Shown: positions 51,188-60,371, numbered from the stretch's first letter. The stretch: 64,000 nucleotides of DNA from Accumulibacter sp032229525 (GCF_032229525.1 NZ_JAVTWB010000253.1:62001-126000); one strand, 5' to 3'. Translations and numbers: made by a program. Notes: generated by a model not told the origin, from the letters alone.

Positions 51188-52180
51188 ATGGCCGAAGTTA
51201 GCAAAAACTCCGTGATCCATGAACTGATCACCGAGAACGAACACGGGCAGCGATTGGACAATTTGCTGCTGAAGAAGTGCAAAGGCGTGCCAAAGAGCCA
51301 TGTTTACAGCGTGGTGCGTAGCGGCCAGGTGCGAGTGAATGGGCGGCGGGCAGCGGTTTCCTACCGTTTGCAGACTGGCGACGTGGTGCGCATTCCGCCG
51401 ATGCGTACGGCCCGCGTCGAGCAGGAGGTGGTGGACGGGGCGGCACTGAAGGTGCAACTGCCCGTGGTCTACGAAGACGATGGCTTGCTGATCGTCGACA
51501 AACCGGCCGGCATTGCCGTGCACGGCGGCAGTGGTGAGAGCTTCGGCGTCGTCGAGGCGCTGCGCCGGCAGCGGCCGCAGGCTCGTTTTCTTGAACTTGC
51601 GCACCGGCTTGACCGCGAGACTTCCGGCCTGCTGCTGCTCGGCAAGAAGCGTTCGGTGTTGCTTGCCCTGCACGAGATGTTCCGCGCGGGTGCCCGCGGT
51701 GGTAGCGAACGCGGCGCGGACAAACGCTATCAGGTACTGGTGCTTGGGCGCTGGATGGACCCACTACGCAATGTCAGGCTGCCTTTGCACAAGTATCTGC
51801 TGGAGTCGGGCGAACGCCGCGTTCGTGTGGCGGAGGAGGGCAAGGCGGCACATACGGTGTTTCGGCTTTTGGCGCGCTGGGAGCGTTACAGTCTGCTGGA
51901 AGCGGAACTAAAAACGGGCCGAACCCACCAGATTCGCGTCCATCTTGCACACCTCGGTTATCCGATTGCCGGCGACGAAAAGTACGGTGATTTTGCGCTC
52001 AATCGGGCGCTCGCCCGGGAGGGGTTGAAGCGGATGTTCCTGCATGCCGGAAAGATCAGCCTGCCGCATCCGCAGGATGGTCGGGAGCTGGTGGTGGAAG
52101 CTGCCTTGCCGGGTGCCTTGGCGCAGTTCCTGCAAAAGCTTTCGACGAAGGAGAAACAGGACTATGGCGGCACGGTTTGA
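51188..52180 (+). CDS. rluC: 23S rRNA pseudouridine synthase RluC
   Basis: RluA-family enzyme making pseudouridines in 23S rRNA (positions 955, 2504 and 2580 in E. coli). 330 residues. An S4 RNA-binding domain spans about 15-75 (QRLDNLLLKKCKGVPKSHVYSVVRSGQVRVNG). The catalytic motif LAHRLDRETSGLLLL is near residue 140, and the family end RTHQIRVHLAHLGYPIAGDEKYG near 245. It is divergent from rne, a classic betaproteobacterial and gammaproteobacterial arrangement. The 3' end overlaps the HAD gene by 17 bases. Confidence 0.95.
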   Translation: MAEVSKNSVIHELITENEHGQRLDNLLLKKCKGVPKSHVYSVVRSGQVRVNGRRAAVSYRLQTGDVVRIPPMRTARVEQEVVDGAALKVQLPVVYEDDGLLIVDKPAGIAVHGGSGESFGVVEALRRQRPQARFLELAHRLDRETSGLLLLGKKRSVLLALHEMFRAGARGGSERGADKRYQVLVLGRWMDPLRNVRLPLHKYLLESGERRVRVAEEGKAAHTVFRLLARWERYSLLEAELKTGRTHQIRVHLAHLGYPIAGDEKYGDFALNRALAREGLKRMFLHAGKISLPHPQDGRELVVEAALPGALAQFLQKLSTKEKQDYGGTV

Positions 52181-52820
52181 TCTGTTGGTCTTCGATTGGG
52201 ACGGCACCCTGCTGGATTCGGCCGAGGCCATCGTCGGCGCCATCAATGCCGCTTCCCGCGACCTGGGTTTGCCCCCACCCCCGGAGCAGCGAGCCCGCCA
52301 TGTGATCGGGCTTGGTCTGCGTGAGGCGCTGCGCCATGCCTTGCCGGATTTGCCGGAAGGCCGTTATCCACAGATGGTCGAACGCTACCGCCATCACTAC
52401 CTGTCGCATGATCACGAGTTGAAGCTGTTTGATGGTGCGGCGGCGTTGATCGCCGAACTTGCCGGGGCGGGTTTCCTGCTCGCGGTGGCGACCGGAAAGA
52501 GTCGGGCCGGTCTCGATCGCGCCTTGCAGATCAGCGGCCTTGGTGGTTATTTTCATGCCTCACGCTGCGCTGACGAGTGTTTTTCCAAGCCGCATCCGCA
52601 GATGCTCGAAGAGTTGATGGATGAGTTGTCGGTCGAGCCCGGGCGGACCTTGATGATTGGTGATACGACACACGATCTGCAGATGGCGAAGAACGCCGGT
52701 GTCGCCTGTCTGGCGGCGGCCTATGGCGCCCATCCGGCGGCGGCACTGGAGGCTCTGGCACCACTGGCGCAATTGGCGAAGGTCGAGGAGATGGCCGCAT
52801 GGCTGCGGACGCACGCGTGA
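52164..52820 (+). CDS. HAD-superfamily phosphatase, Gph-like
   Basis: 218 residues. HAD motif I FDWDGTLLDS, cap domain about 18-85, motif II ATGKSRAGLD, Lys in FSKPHPQML, and motif IV MIGDTTHDLQMAKNAG. It belongs with the phosphoglycolate phosphatase-like group that clears phosphoglycolate or related phosphoesters. ATG at 52164 lies inside the end of rluC. The 3' end overlaps the Rieske gene by 22 bases. This rluC-HAD-Rieske-sppA order is common in betaproteobacteria. Confidence 0.9.
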   Translation: MAARFDLLVFDWDGTLLDSAEAIVGAINAASRDLGLPPPPEQRARHVIGLGLREALRHALPDLPEGRYPQMVERYRHHYLSHDHELKLFDGAAALIAELAGAGFLLAVATGKSRAGLDRALQISGLGGYFHASRCADECFSKPHPQMLEELMDELSVEPGRTLMIGDTTHDLQMAKNAGVACLAAAYGAHPAAALEALAPLAQLAKVEEMAAWLRTHA

Positions 52821-53158
52821 TCTGTCTTTCGGCCGATTTGCTCGACGGCGGGCCGGGCGTTCGCTTCACCGTCCGTGTGCACGATATCGAAGAGCCGGCA
52901 TTCGCCGTGCGCTGGCGCGGTCGTGCGGCGGCCTACCTCAATCGCTGTGGTCACGTACCGGTTGAGCTGGACTGGCAGCCCACTGAATTCTTCGATGATT
53001 CCAAGCTATACTTGATTTGCGCAACCCATGGTGCGCTGTACTCTCCTCAAGACGGTCGCTGCCTGGGTGGCCGTTGTAACGGTAGAGGCTTGACACCGCT
53101 GACCGTCGAAGAACGTGATGGCGCAATTTATCTTACCGCAAGCGAGCAGAAACCTTGA
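52799..53158 (+). CDS. Rieske [2Fe-2S] domain protein
   Basis: 119 residues, one Rieske domain. Both ligand pairs are present: CGH in YLNRCGHVPVEL and CATH in YLICATHGALYSP, followed by GRCLGGRC. It is a stand-alone electron carrier or redox sensor of unknown partner. Translation is probably coupled to the HAD gene before it and to the SppA gene after it, which overlaps its stop codon. Confidence 0.88.
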   Translation: MAADARVICLSADLLDGGPGVRFTVRVHDIEEPAFAVRWRGRAAAYLNRCGHVPVELDWQPTEFFDDSKLYLICATHGALYSPQDGRCLGGRCNGRGLTPLTVEERDGAIYLTASEQKP

Positions 53159-54114
53159 CTACCCCAAGCCCTGAGAACGAACCCCAGTGGGAGCGACAGT
53201 TGTTGGAGAAACTGGCTTTGGCTGCGCTGCAGGAGCAGCGAGCGAAGCGCCGTTGGGGAATATTTTTCAAGCTGGCAGGCTTGTCCTACCTTGTCGCCGT
53301 GCTGGTTCTGTTCGTCGATTGGGGTGCTCCGGACGCGCTGGCCGATGGCAGGCATACGGCGGTTGTTCACCTCAATGGCACGATCGAAAGTGGTGGCGAG
53401 TCCAGTGCTCAGAATATCAACGAGGCACTGCGTTTCGCTTTCGGAGACAAGGGGACCGCAGGCGTCATCCTGCGGGTCAATAGTCCGGGCGGCAGTCCGG
53501 TGCAGGCGGGTATCGTCCATGACGAGATCCGCCGCTTGCGCGCCAAGCACCCGCAGATTGCCCTGCATGTGGTTGTCGAGGACCTTTGTGCCTCGGGCGG
53601 CTATTACGTCGCTGTCGCAGCCGACCAGATCTTCGTCGACAAGGCCAGTATCGTCGGTTCCATCGGCGTGCTGATGGACGGTTTTGGTTTCACCGGGACG
53701 ATGGAAAAACTTGGCGTCGAGCGTCGGTTGCTGACGGCGGGAGTGAACAAGGGTTTCCTTGATCCGTTCTCGCCGCAAGACGCGAAGCAGAAAGTGCACG
53801 CCCAGGTCTTGCTTGGCGAGATCCACAAGCAGTTCATCGAGGTTGTCCGGCAGGGGCGGGGTGCGCGGCTGAAGGAGACGCCGGAAATGTTCAGCGGTTT
53901 GATGTGGACCGGCTCGCAGAGCGTCCAGTTGGGCCTGGCCGATGGCTTTGGGACCGTCGGATCGGTGGCGCGTGACGTGATCAAGGCCGAGAGAATCGTA
54001 GACTTCACGGTCAAGGACAACATCGCCGAACGTTTTGCCAGGCGTCTGCGTGCCGAAACGACCACGGGTGTGGCAGCGCTGCTTGGCGCAATCGGACTGC
54101 CGGCGTTGCGTTGA
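53155..54114 (+). CDS. sppA: SppA-like signal peptide peptidase (S49 family)
   Basis: Membrane-bound serine peptidase that cleaves leftover signal peptides. 319 residues: a single membrane helix at about 38-55, then one S49 peptidase domain. Visible are VILRVNSPGGSPVQAG (near 103), the nucleophile Ser in EDLCASGGYYVAVAAD, VGSIGVLMDG, and a late LMWTGSQSVQLGLADGFG. It is the short, single-domain type rather than the 67-kDa two-domain form. TTG start overlaps the Rieske stop codon by four bases. Confidence 0.92.
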   Translation: MTTPSPENEPQWERQLLEKLALAALQEQRAKRRWGIFFKLAGLSYLVAVLVLFVDWGAPDALADGRHTAVVHLNGTIESGGESSAQNINEALRFAFGDKGTAGVILRVNSPGGSPVQAGIVHDEIRRLRAKHPQIALHVVVEDLCASGGYYVAVAADQIFVDKASIVGSIGVLMDGFGFTGTMEKLGVERRLLTAGVNKGFLDPFSPQDAKQKVHAQVLLGEIHKQFIEVVRQGRGARLKETPEMFSGLMWTGSQSVQLGLADGFGTVGSVARDVIKAERIVDFTVKDNIAERFARRLRAETTTGVAALLGAIGLPALR

Positions 54115-54136
54115 CTGCCTTTCAGCCCGGCCGTGA

Positions 54137-54847
54137 CTAGGCTTGCAAGAGAAATACCGTCGGTCGGCGATTAATTTCCGGTAGCGGTTGCCGCTGCCAT
54201 GCCGAAACCTGGCGCGTCGTGATCTGCTCGCTGTCCAGTGTCAGGTCGGTGGCGACGCAGATTCTCGTAGCGGGGGCGCAAGTCTTGATCAGCGATTCAA
54301 GCATCTGCTGATTGCGGTACGGGGTCTCGATGAAGATCTGCGCCCGCTGCCCCTGTCGAGACTCCTTCTCGAGTTCGCGCAAGCGCTTTTCGCGCTCCCC
54401 TGGCGCACTTGGCAGATAGCCGTGAAAAGCGAAGCTCTGGCCGCTTAGCCCCGAGCCCATCAAAGCGAGCAGGATGGACGACGGGCCGGTCATCGGAACG
54501 ACCTGGAGGCCCTCCTGGTGGGCCAAAGCGACCAGCGTGGCGCCAGGGTCGGCAACGGCCGGGCAGCCGGCCTCCGAGATCAGCCCGACATCCGTTCCCG
54601 CCATTAGCGGTGCCAGAAGGGCCGGGAGAGCCCCGGCCGGTGTGTGCTCGTTGAGTTCCTGAATTGCGATCTGCTGCAGAGGCAAGGTGCACGGCAGTGA
54701 TTTGAGGAAGGCGCGTGCCGACTTGGCGTTCTCGGCGACGAAGTGGCCAAGCCCTTGTGCGCAAGCAATGACAGCCTGCGGCAGGACCGCGATCACGGCT
54801 GTCTTGCCAAGCGGAACGGGGATCAGATACAGCTTCCCTTTATTCAT
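54137..54847 (-). CDS. RsmI-like SAM-dependent methyltransferase
   Basis: 236 residues of the tetrapyrrole-methylase fold shared with RsmI (16S rRNA C1402 ribose methylation). Motifs: YLIPVPLGK at the start, HFVAENAKSARAFLK, the SAM site GTDVGLISEAGCPAVADPG near 83-102, and VVPMTGPSSILLALMGSGLSG near 116. It is shorter than classical RsmI and lacks its C-terminal part. It is the second, smaller paralogue usual in betaproteobacteria. The target is not proven. It converges on sppA and lies 27 bases after maf. Confidence 0.85.
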   Translation of the reverse strand: MNKGKLYLIPVPLGKTAVIAVLPQAVIACAQGLGHFVAENAKSARAFLKSLPCTLPLQQIAIQELNEHTPAGALPALLAPLMAGTDVGLISEAGCPAVADPGATLVALAHQEGLQVVPMTGPSSILLALMGSGLSGQSFAFHGYLPSAPGEREKRLRELEKESRQGQRAQIFIETPYRNQQMLESLIKTCAPATRICVATDLTLDSEQITTRQVSAWQRQPLPEINRRPTVFLLQA

Positions 54848-54874
54848 AATGTGCCTTAAATTGCTTCTGTAATA

Positions 54875-55465
54875 TCAGGCTTTTAAAGGAAAAACATTTT
54901 CAATTCTCAGCAGGTCGCAAAGGGCTATGAGCGGCAGGCCGATCAGCGCATTGGGGTCTTCGCCTTCGATCTTGGCGATCAGAGCGATGCCCAGCCCTTC
55001 AGATTTGGCGCTGCCTGCGCAGTTGTAGGGTTGCTCCTTGCACAGATAGTTTTCGATTTCTTCGTCTGTGAGGTTGCGGAAGGTGACCCGTGTCGGTACG
55101 CCGCGTAAATGTGATGCGCCCGTTCTGGCATTCAGCAGACAGAGGCCGGTATAGAAATCGACGCAGCGGCCGCGCATTGCCTGCAGTTGGCGTACGGCAT
55201 TCTCATGCGTTCCAGGTTTGCCGAAGATGTGACCGTCCAGGATGGCCACCTGATCGCTGCCGATGATCAGCGCGTCTGGAAACAGGCACGCGACCGCTCG
55301 TGCCTTTGCTTCCGATAGGCGCAGGGCGCTGGCTTCCGGCTGTTCGCCGGGCAGCAGCGCTTCGTCAACGGCCGGATTCGCGGTTTCGAAGGGCAAGTGA
55401 AGGCGGGCCAGAAGCTCGCGCCGGAACGGCGAGGTCGAGGCAAGAATGAGTGGTGTGCTGGGCAT
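54875..55465 (-). CDS. maf: Maf/YceF-type nucleoside triphosphate pyrophosphatase
   Basis: House-cleaning pyrophosphatase of modified nucleotides; the YceF group prefers m7GTP. 196 residues: STSPFRRELLARL near the start (Maf Walker-like loop), the acidic SDQVAILDG near 70, a KPGTHENAVRQLQAMRGR segment, and SAKSEGLGIALIAKIEGEDPNALIGLPL near the end. ATG at 55465 is preferred over an upstream start at 55573, which would add residues unlike the family. It is divergent from yceD. Confidence 0.9.
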   Translation of the reverse strand: MPSTPLILASTSPFRRELLARLHLPFETANPAVDEALLPGEQPEASALRLSEAKARAVACLFPDALIIGSDQVAILDGHIFGKPGTHENAVRQLQAMRGRCVDFYTGLCLLNARTGASHLRGVPTRVTFRNLTDEEIENYLCKEQPYNCAGSAKSEGLGIALIAKIEGEDPNALIGLPLIALCDLLRIENVFPLKA

Positions 55466-55582
55466 CTGATGACCGGTGGCGGCGTGACGATCCGGACGGC
55501 GCAGAAAAAAATCAGGAAAACTCTTCTTTTGCGACGTCACTGCTTTGACTTCAAAAGCCGAAAATAATATCATGCCGCCCTT

Positions 55583-56074
55583 ATGTCGCGACGCGTCGTC
55601 ATTGATAGTCTGGCTTTCGCAGTTGAAGGTAGGTCGCTGCGAGGCGAACTGCCGCTGTCCACGCTGAGCCGTTTGCTTGATCTGCTAACCGATCCCGACG
55701 GTTCTCTGACCTATGGGATCGATGGCGGCCTGGGACCTCGCAACAGGTCACAGCTGGTAGTCAAGGTTGACGGTGTCGTCTCCCTGTGCTGCCAGCGCTG
55801 CCTGGAACCGCTGGAGTACCCGTTACAGTTGTGCAGTCTGCTCGAGTTTGTCGACAGTGACAGCGATCTGACGCAGGATGAGCTGGAGGATGATTCCAGG
55901 GACTTTCTTCCCGCTCAGAAGGAGCTAGATGTGGCGCTTCTGATAGAGGATGAAATTCTTCTTGCACTGCCTGCGGCGCCGCGCCACGAAGACTGTGTCC
56001 TGCCCGGTGGTGGGCGAGCATCGGCAGTAGAGTCGCCTTTTTCAGTATTGGCCGGCCTTAAAGGCAAGGCTTAG
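55583..56074 (+). CDS. yceD: YceD/DUF177 rRNA accumulation protein
   Basis: 163 residues. The family helps large-subunit rRNA accumulate and is encoded before rpmF in most bacteria, as here. Features: LPLSTLSRLLDLL near the start, and the CCQRCLEPLEYPL segment (residues about 71-83) with Cys-X2-Cys. A later EDEILLALPAAPRHEDC is the standard acidic end. It lies 24 bases before rpmF and starts the fatty-acid cluster. Confidence 0.92.
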   Translation: MSRRVVIDSLAFAVEGRSLRGELPLSTLSRLLDLLTDPDGSLTYGIDGGLGPRNRSQLVVKVDGVVSLCCQRCLEPLEYPLQLCSLLEFVDSDSDLTQDELEDDSRDFLPAQKELDVALLIEDEILLALPAAPRHEDCVLPGGGRASAVESPFSVLAGLKGKA

Positions 56075-56098
56075 TGAGTTTGATTTTAGGAGTTTGTC

Positions 56099-56278
56099 AT
56101 GGCCGTTCAGCAGAACAAGAAGTCCCCATCCAAGCGTGGCATGCATCGTGCGCACGATTCGTTGAGCAACCCGGCACTGGCGGTCGAGCCGACGACTGGT
56201 GAAGTGCATCTGCGCCACCACGTCAGCCCGACGGGCCACTATCGCGGCAAGAAGGTCGGCAAGGGTTCCGGCGAGTGA
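56099..56278 (+). CDS. rpmF: 50S ribosomal protein L32
   Basis: A short 59-residue gene. The protein begins MAVQQNKKSPSKRGMHRAHD and continues with a LRHHVSPTGHYRGKKV end, as in other proteobacterial L32. TTTAGGAG lies just upstream of ATG. yceD is upstream, plsX downstream, the common order. An intrinsic terminator lies just after its stop, so it may partly separate ribosomal from lipid genes. Confidence 0.97.
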   Translation: MAVQQNKKSPSKRGMHRAHDSLSNPALAVEPTTGEVHLRHHVSPTGHYRGKKVGKGSGE

Positions 56279-56291
56279 TTCCTCCTGATTG

Positions 56292-56334
56292 GGCAGGCAG
56301 GTTCCCCTGTTGGTGAACTGCCTGCCTTTTCTTT
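56292..56334 (+). terminator. intrinsic terminator between rpmF and plsX
   Basis: GGCAGGCAGGTTC (56292-56304) pairs with GAACTGCCTGCC (56315-56326) with one bulged G, then TTTTCTTTT. It should reduce read-through from yceD-rpmF into plsX, with plsX probably read by leakage or its own promoter. Confidence 0.8.
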
Positions 56335-56347
56335 TGTTCCCACCGAT

Positions 56348-57361
56348 ATGACTATCACTGTCGCCATTGACTGCATGGGCGGAGATCATGGCCCTGGGGT
56401 GACGGTTCCTGCGGCGATCGAGTTCGTGCGCGATCATGCTGACGTTCATGTCATCCTGGTCGGTCTCACCGACAGCATTGTGCCGTTGGTCGGGGACGCC
56501 GCAATCGATCGCGTCAGCATTCGCCATGCCGCCGAGATGGTGTCGATGGACGAGTCGCCGTCTATGGCGTTGCGCAACAAGAAGGACTCGTCGATGCGCG
56601 TGGCGGTCAATCTGGTCAAGAACGGCGAGGCCGACGCCTGCGTTTCTGCCGGCAATACCGGTGCGTTGATGGCTATCTCCCGTTTCGTCCTCAAGATGCT
56701 GCCCGGTATCGATCGCCCGGCGATCTGCGGCGTTCTGCCAACCATTACCGGGCATGTCCACGTGCTCGATCTTGGCGCCAACGTCGACTGCAGTCCCGAG
56801 CATCTGCTGCAGTTCGGGATCATGGGTTCGTCCCTGGTTTCGGCGCTCGAGCACAGGGATCGACCGACGGTCGGTATCCTCAATATCGGTGAGGAAGAAA
56901 TCAAGGGCAATGATGTGGTCAAACGTGCTTCAGAGTTGCTTTGGGAGTCGGGCCTGAATTTCGTCGGCAATGTCGAAGGGGACGGGCTGTACAAGGGTGC
57001 CGCAGACGTGATCGTCTGTGACGGTTTCGTGGGAAATGTCGCACTCAAGACTTCGGAAGGTCTGGCGCAAATGCTGGCCACCTTCCTGCGGCAGGAATTC
57101 AGACGCAACTTGTTTACCAAATTGGCTGCAGTGATCGCTTTGCCGGTCGTCAAGCGCTTCAAGAACCGGGTCGACCATCGGCGATATAATGGCGCCACCT
57201 TGCTGGGCTTGAAAGGTATTGTCGTCAAGAGCCACGGTTCGGCGGATGCCTTTGGCTTTGCCTACGCGCTGCGGCGTGCTGCGGAAGAGGCCAGAAGTGG
57301 CGTTCTGGCGCGGATCAGTGAACGAGTGGCGCAACAACAACCGCTTCAGGAGACCGCATAG
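56348..57361 (+). CDS. plsX: phosphate acyltransferase PlsX
   Basis: Makes acyl phosphate from acyl-ACP and phosphate for phospholipid synthesis. 337 residues. Features: IAIDCMGGDHGPGVTV-like start, VSAGNTGALMAISRF near 97, and DLGANVDCSPEHLLQFGIMGS near 138. The later VGNVEGDGLYKGAADVIVCDGFVGNVALKTSEG (split over residues about 204-236) is the strongest family block. Fewer than two bases separate it from fabH. Confidence 0.95.
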   Translation: MTITVAIDCMGGDHGPGVTVPAAIEFVRDHADVHVILVGLTDSIVPLVGDAAIDRVSIRHAAEMVSMDESPSMALRNKKDSSMRVAVNLVKNGEADACVSAGNTGALMAISRFVLKMLPGIDRPAICGVLPTITGHVHVLDLGANVDCSPEHLLQFGIMGSSLVSALEHRDRPTVGILNIGEEEIKGNDVVKRASELLWESGLNFVGNVEGDGLYKGAADVIVCDGFVGNVALKTSEGLAQMLATFLRQEFRRNLFTKLAAVIALPVVKRFKNRVDHRRYNGATLLGLKGIVVKSHGSADAFGFAYALRRAAEEARSGVLARISERVAQQQPLQETA

Positions 57362-57362
57362 C

Positions 57363-58322
57363 ATGTTCTCCCGCATTACCGGTGTCGGCAGTTATCTGCC
57401 GGGTCAGGCCGTCAGCAACGATGATCTCGCGGGCCGCGGCATCGCCACCAGCGATGAGTGGATCGTCAGTCGAACCGGCATCAGGTTTCGCCATCTCGCA
57501 GAAGAGGGCGAGACGTCGAGTGATCTTGCTCTGCAAGCGAGCCGTCGGGCGCTGCTTGCCGCCGGGCTGGAAGCCTCGGATGTAGACTTGATCGTTGTCG
57601 CGACTTCGACACCGGACTACATCTTCCCGAGTACCGCTTGTCTGTTGCAGAGCAAGCTGGGAAATCATGGCGCGACAGCCTTCGACGTGCAGGCCGTCTG
57701 CAGCGGTTTCGTGTACGGGCTGACGATTGCCGACAAGTTCATCCGCTCGGGTAGTCATCGACGCGCGCTGGTGGTTGGCGCCGAGGTGTTTTCGCACATT
57801 CTCGACTGGTCTGATCGTGGCACCTGCGTGCTGTTTGGCGATGGTGCCGGCGCGGTGGTGCTGGAAGCCTCCGAAAGACCCGGCATTCTGGCGACCGCCT
57901 TGCATGCCGATGGCGCTCATCACGATATTCTTTCGGTCCCGGGCAGCGTTTGTGGTGGCAAAGTGACCGGCGATCCCTTCCTGCGCATGGATGGGCAGGC
58001 GGTGTTCAAGTTTGCCGTTCGCGTGCTCGCAGAGGTTGCCGGGGAATGCTGTGAGGCGGCAGGCGTTTCGCCATCCGATATCGACTGGCTGATCCCGCAC
58101 CAGGCCAACACTCGTATCCTGGAGGCGACGGCAAAAAGGATGAAAATGCCGATGGACAAGGTCGTGGTGACCGTCGACCGGCATGGCAATACGTCGGCTG
58201 CGTCCGTTCCTCTGGCGCTGGACGAGGCGGTTCGCGACGGGCGTATTCGGGCGGGACAGAAGATCATGCTCGAAGGCGTTGGTGGTGGCTTTACCTGGGG
58301 TGCGGTTCTGTTGGAGTTTTAA
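57363..58322 (+). CDS. fabH: 3-oxoacyl-ACP synthase III
   Basis: Starts fatty-acid synthesis by joining acetyl-CoA with malonyl-ACP. 319 residues, thiolase fold. Catalytic triad: Cys in FDVQAVCSGFVYGL, His in LIPHQANTRI and Asn in RHGNTSAAS. N-terminus FSRITGVGSYLPGQAVSNDD is typical. The ATG follows the plsX stop by one base; in-frame upstream starts inside plsX are rejected. Confidence 0.96.
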   Translation: MFSRITGVGSYLPGQAVSNDDLAGRGIATSDEWIVSRTGIRFRHLAEEGETSSDLALQASRRALLAAGLEASDVDLIVVATSTPDYIFPSTACLLQSKLGNHGATAFDVQAVCSGFVYGLTIADKFIRSGSHRRALVVGAEVFSHILDWSDRGTCVLFGDGAGAVVLEASERPGILATALHADGAHHDILSVPGSVCGGKVTGDPFLRMDGQAVFKFAVRVLAEVAGECCEAAGVSPSDIDWLIPHQANTRILEATAKRMKMPMDKVVVTVDRHGNTSAASVPLALDEAVRDGRIRAGQKIMLEGVGGGFTWGAVLLEF

Positions 58323-58331
58323 GGGGGATAC

Positions 58332-59276
58332 ATGGCGTTCGCGTTTGTTTTTCCGGGTCAGGGTTCGCAATCGGTCGGCATGATGTCGGCCTATGGCGAC
58401 TCGTCGGTGGTGCGAGCCACCTTCGACGAAGCATCGGTTGTGCTGGCCCAGGACCTGTGGCAACTGCTTGCCGATGGCCCGGCCGAGGCCTTGGCGCAGA
58501 CCGTCAACACCCAGCCGGTGATGCTTACCGCCGGCGTCGCCGTCTATCGTCTGTGGCTTGACAAGGGCGGCAAGCTGCCGGCCGTCGTCGCCGGCCACAG
58601 CCTTGGTGAATACTCGGCGCTGGTCGCCGCCGGAGTGGTCGCTTTCACGGATGCGGTGCCGCTGGTCCGCTTGCGTGCGGCTGCGATGCAGGAAGCCGTG
58701 CCGGCGGGTGCTGGCGCGATGGCCGCGATTCTCGGTCTCGATGACGAGAAGATAGCCGCGGCTTGCGCCGAAGCGGTGGCTGCAGGCGATGGCGCGGTCG
58801 TTGAACCGGTCAATTTCAATGGGCCTGGGCAGACCGTGATTGCCGGCAGCAAGCTGGCGGTCGAACGCGCCTGCGAAGCCTGCAAGGCGCGTGGCGCCAA
58901 GCGGGCAGTACTTTTGCCGGTTTCTGCACCTTTCCATTCGTCGCTGATGCGTCCGGCAGCAGACAAGCTGGCCCAGCGGTTGGCTGAGCTGAACTTCGCC
59001 GCACCGCAAATACCGCTGATCAATAACGCCGATGTGGCGATCGAGTCGGACCCGGCGCGGATCAAGGATGCCCTGGTTCGGCAGGCTTACTCGCCGGTAC
59101 GTTGGGTCGAGACGATGCGCAAGATGGCGGCAATGGAGATCGGCACAGTCGCCGAATGTGGGCCCGGGAAAGTCCTGACGGGTCTTACAAAACGCTGTGC
59201 GGATACCCTGACCGGCGTCGCACTCGCTGATCTGGCCGCAGTCGACGCCGCCATCGCCAGCCTGGAGCACGGATGA
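58332..59276 (+). CDS. fabD: malonyl-CoA:ACP transacylase
   Basis: Loads malonyl groups onto ACP. 314 residues. FVFPGQGSQSVGMM at the start, nucleophile Ser in AGHSLGEYSAL near residue 94, EPVNFNGPGQTVIAG, the catalytic His in VSAPFHSSLM, and QAYSPVRW. The stop overlaps fabG (ATGA). Confidence 0.96.
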   Translation: MAFAFVFPGQGSQSVGMMSAYGDSSVVRATFDEASVVLAQDLWQLLADGPAEALAQTVNTQPVMLTAGVAVYRLWLDKGGKLPAVVAGHSLGEYSALVAAGVVAFTDAVPLVRLRAAAMQEAVPAGAGAMAAILGLDDEKIAAACAEAVAAGDGAVVEPVNFNGPGQTVIAGSKLAVERACEACKARGAKRAVLLPVSAPFHSSLMRPAADKLAQRLAELNFAAPQIPLINNADVAIESDPARIKDALVRQAYSPVRWVETMRKMAAMEIGTVAECGPGKVLTGLTKRCADTLTGVALADLAAVDAAIASLEHG

Positions 59277-60016
59277 GGCTGGACGGAGAAATTGCCCTGG
59301 TTACCGGTGCGTCTCGTGGCATCGGGCAGGCCATAGCCCTCGAACTGGCCAGCCTCGGGGCAACGGTCGTCGGAACGGCCACCAGCGCCGAGGGTGCTGC
59401 CAGTATCTCGGCTGCCCTGAGCGATGCTGGCCACAAGGGTGAGGGCGCTGTCCTGGAAGTGCGTGACGCGACGCAGGTCGACGCGTTGATCCGCCTCATC
59501 GAGACAAGCTACGGTAGCGTGTCGGTACTGGTCAACAATGCGGGCATCACTCGCGACAACCTCTCGATGCGTCTGAAGGACGATGAGTGGGACGCAGTCG
59601 TCGACACCAATCTGAAAGCAGTCTTCCGCCTTTGCAAGGCGGTCATGCGCGGAATGATGAAAGCTCGGCGCGGTCGAATCATCAACGTCACTTCAGTGGT
59701 CGGCCATGCGGGAAATCCGGGTCAGGCCAACTACTGTGCGGCCAAGGCCGGGGTCGCCGGGATGAGCCGGGCGCTGGCGCGCGAACTGGGTAGCCGCAAC
59801 ATTACCGTCAATTGCGTGGCGCCAGGCTTGATCGACACCGACATGACGAGAGCTCTGGAGGACCAGCAGAAGGAACTGCTGCTGGGCAGCATTCCACTCG
59901 GTCGTCTTGGCTCGCCGCAGGATGTCGCTTCGGCGGTCGCTTTCCTGGCTTCGGCGGGCGCCGGCTATGTCACGGGAACGACGATTCACGTCAACGGCGG
60001 CATGTTTGTCGGCTAA
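59273..60016 (+). CDS. fabG: 3-oxoacyl-ACP reductase FabG
   Basis: NADPH-dependent reduction of 3-oxoacyl-ACP. 247 residues, short-chain dehydrogenase: nucleotide loop TGASRGIGQAIA, LVNNAGITRDNL, the Ser-Tyr-Lys triad in the NVTSVVGHAGNPGQANYCAAKAG block, and the VNGGMFVG end. The start overlaps the fabD stop by four bases. Confidence 0.96.
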   Translation: MRLDGEIALVTGASRGIGQAIALELASLGATVVGTATSAEGAASISAALSDAGHKGEGAVLEVRDATQVDALIRLIETSYGSVSVLVNNAGITRDNLSMRLKDDEWDAVVDTNLKAVFRLCKAVMRGMMKARRGRIINVTSVVGHAGNPGQANYCAAKAGVAGMSRALARELGSRNITVNCVAPGLIDTDMTRALEDQQKELLLGSIPLGRLGSPQDVASAVAFLASAGAGYVTGTTIHVNGGMFVG

Positions 60017-60060
60017 GCCGGCCTGGCACCAGCAAGTGTCCTGTCGGTACTGTGCGATGA

Positions 60061-60089
60061 TTGGTAAGTTCTGGTCATTTTGCTAGAAT
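60061..60089 (+). promoter_or_regulatory. sigma70-type promoter of acpP
   Basis: TTGGTA (60061-60066), 17 bases, TAGAAT (60084-60089), with a TG placed for an extended -10. A strong separate promoter ahead of acpP within the fab cluster is usual, as ACP is needed in excess. Confidence 0.7.
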
Positions 60090-60134
60090 GGCGCATTTCT
60101 GTTTTATCCATAGACTTTGGGAAGGAGCACTTTG

Positions 60135-60371
60135 ATGGAAAATATCGAGCAACGTGTGAAGAAGATCGTCGCCGAGCAACTCGGCGTCAATGAAGCGGAC
60201 ATCAAGAACGAATCGTCGTTTGTCGACGATCTCGGCGCTGATTCGCTGGATACGGTAGAACTGGTGATGGCTCTGGAAGAAGAGTTCGAGTGCGAAATTC
60301 CGGATGATGAAGCCGAGAAGATCACGACCGTTCAGCAGGCTATCGACTACGTGGTCGCGCACAAGAAGTAA
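60135..60371 (+). CDS. acpP: acyl carrier protein
   Basis: 78 residues, acidic. The phosphopantetheine Ser lies in the DDLGADSLDTVELVM segment (Ser37), and the fold of four helices is as in other ACPs. AAGGAG ends nine bases before ATG at 60135; the in-frame upstream start at 60117 is rejected by this ribosome site. It serves FabZ, LpxA, LpxD, FabI, FabD and FabF encoded in this window. Confidence 0.98.
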   Translation: MENIEQRVKKIVAEQLGVNEADIKNESSFVDDLGADSLDTVELVMALEEEFECEIPDDEAEKITTVQQAIDYVVAHKK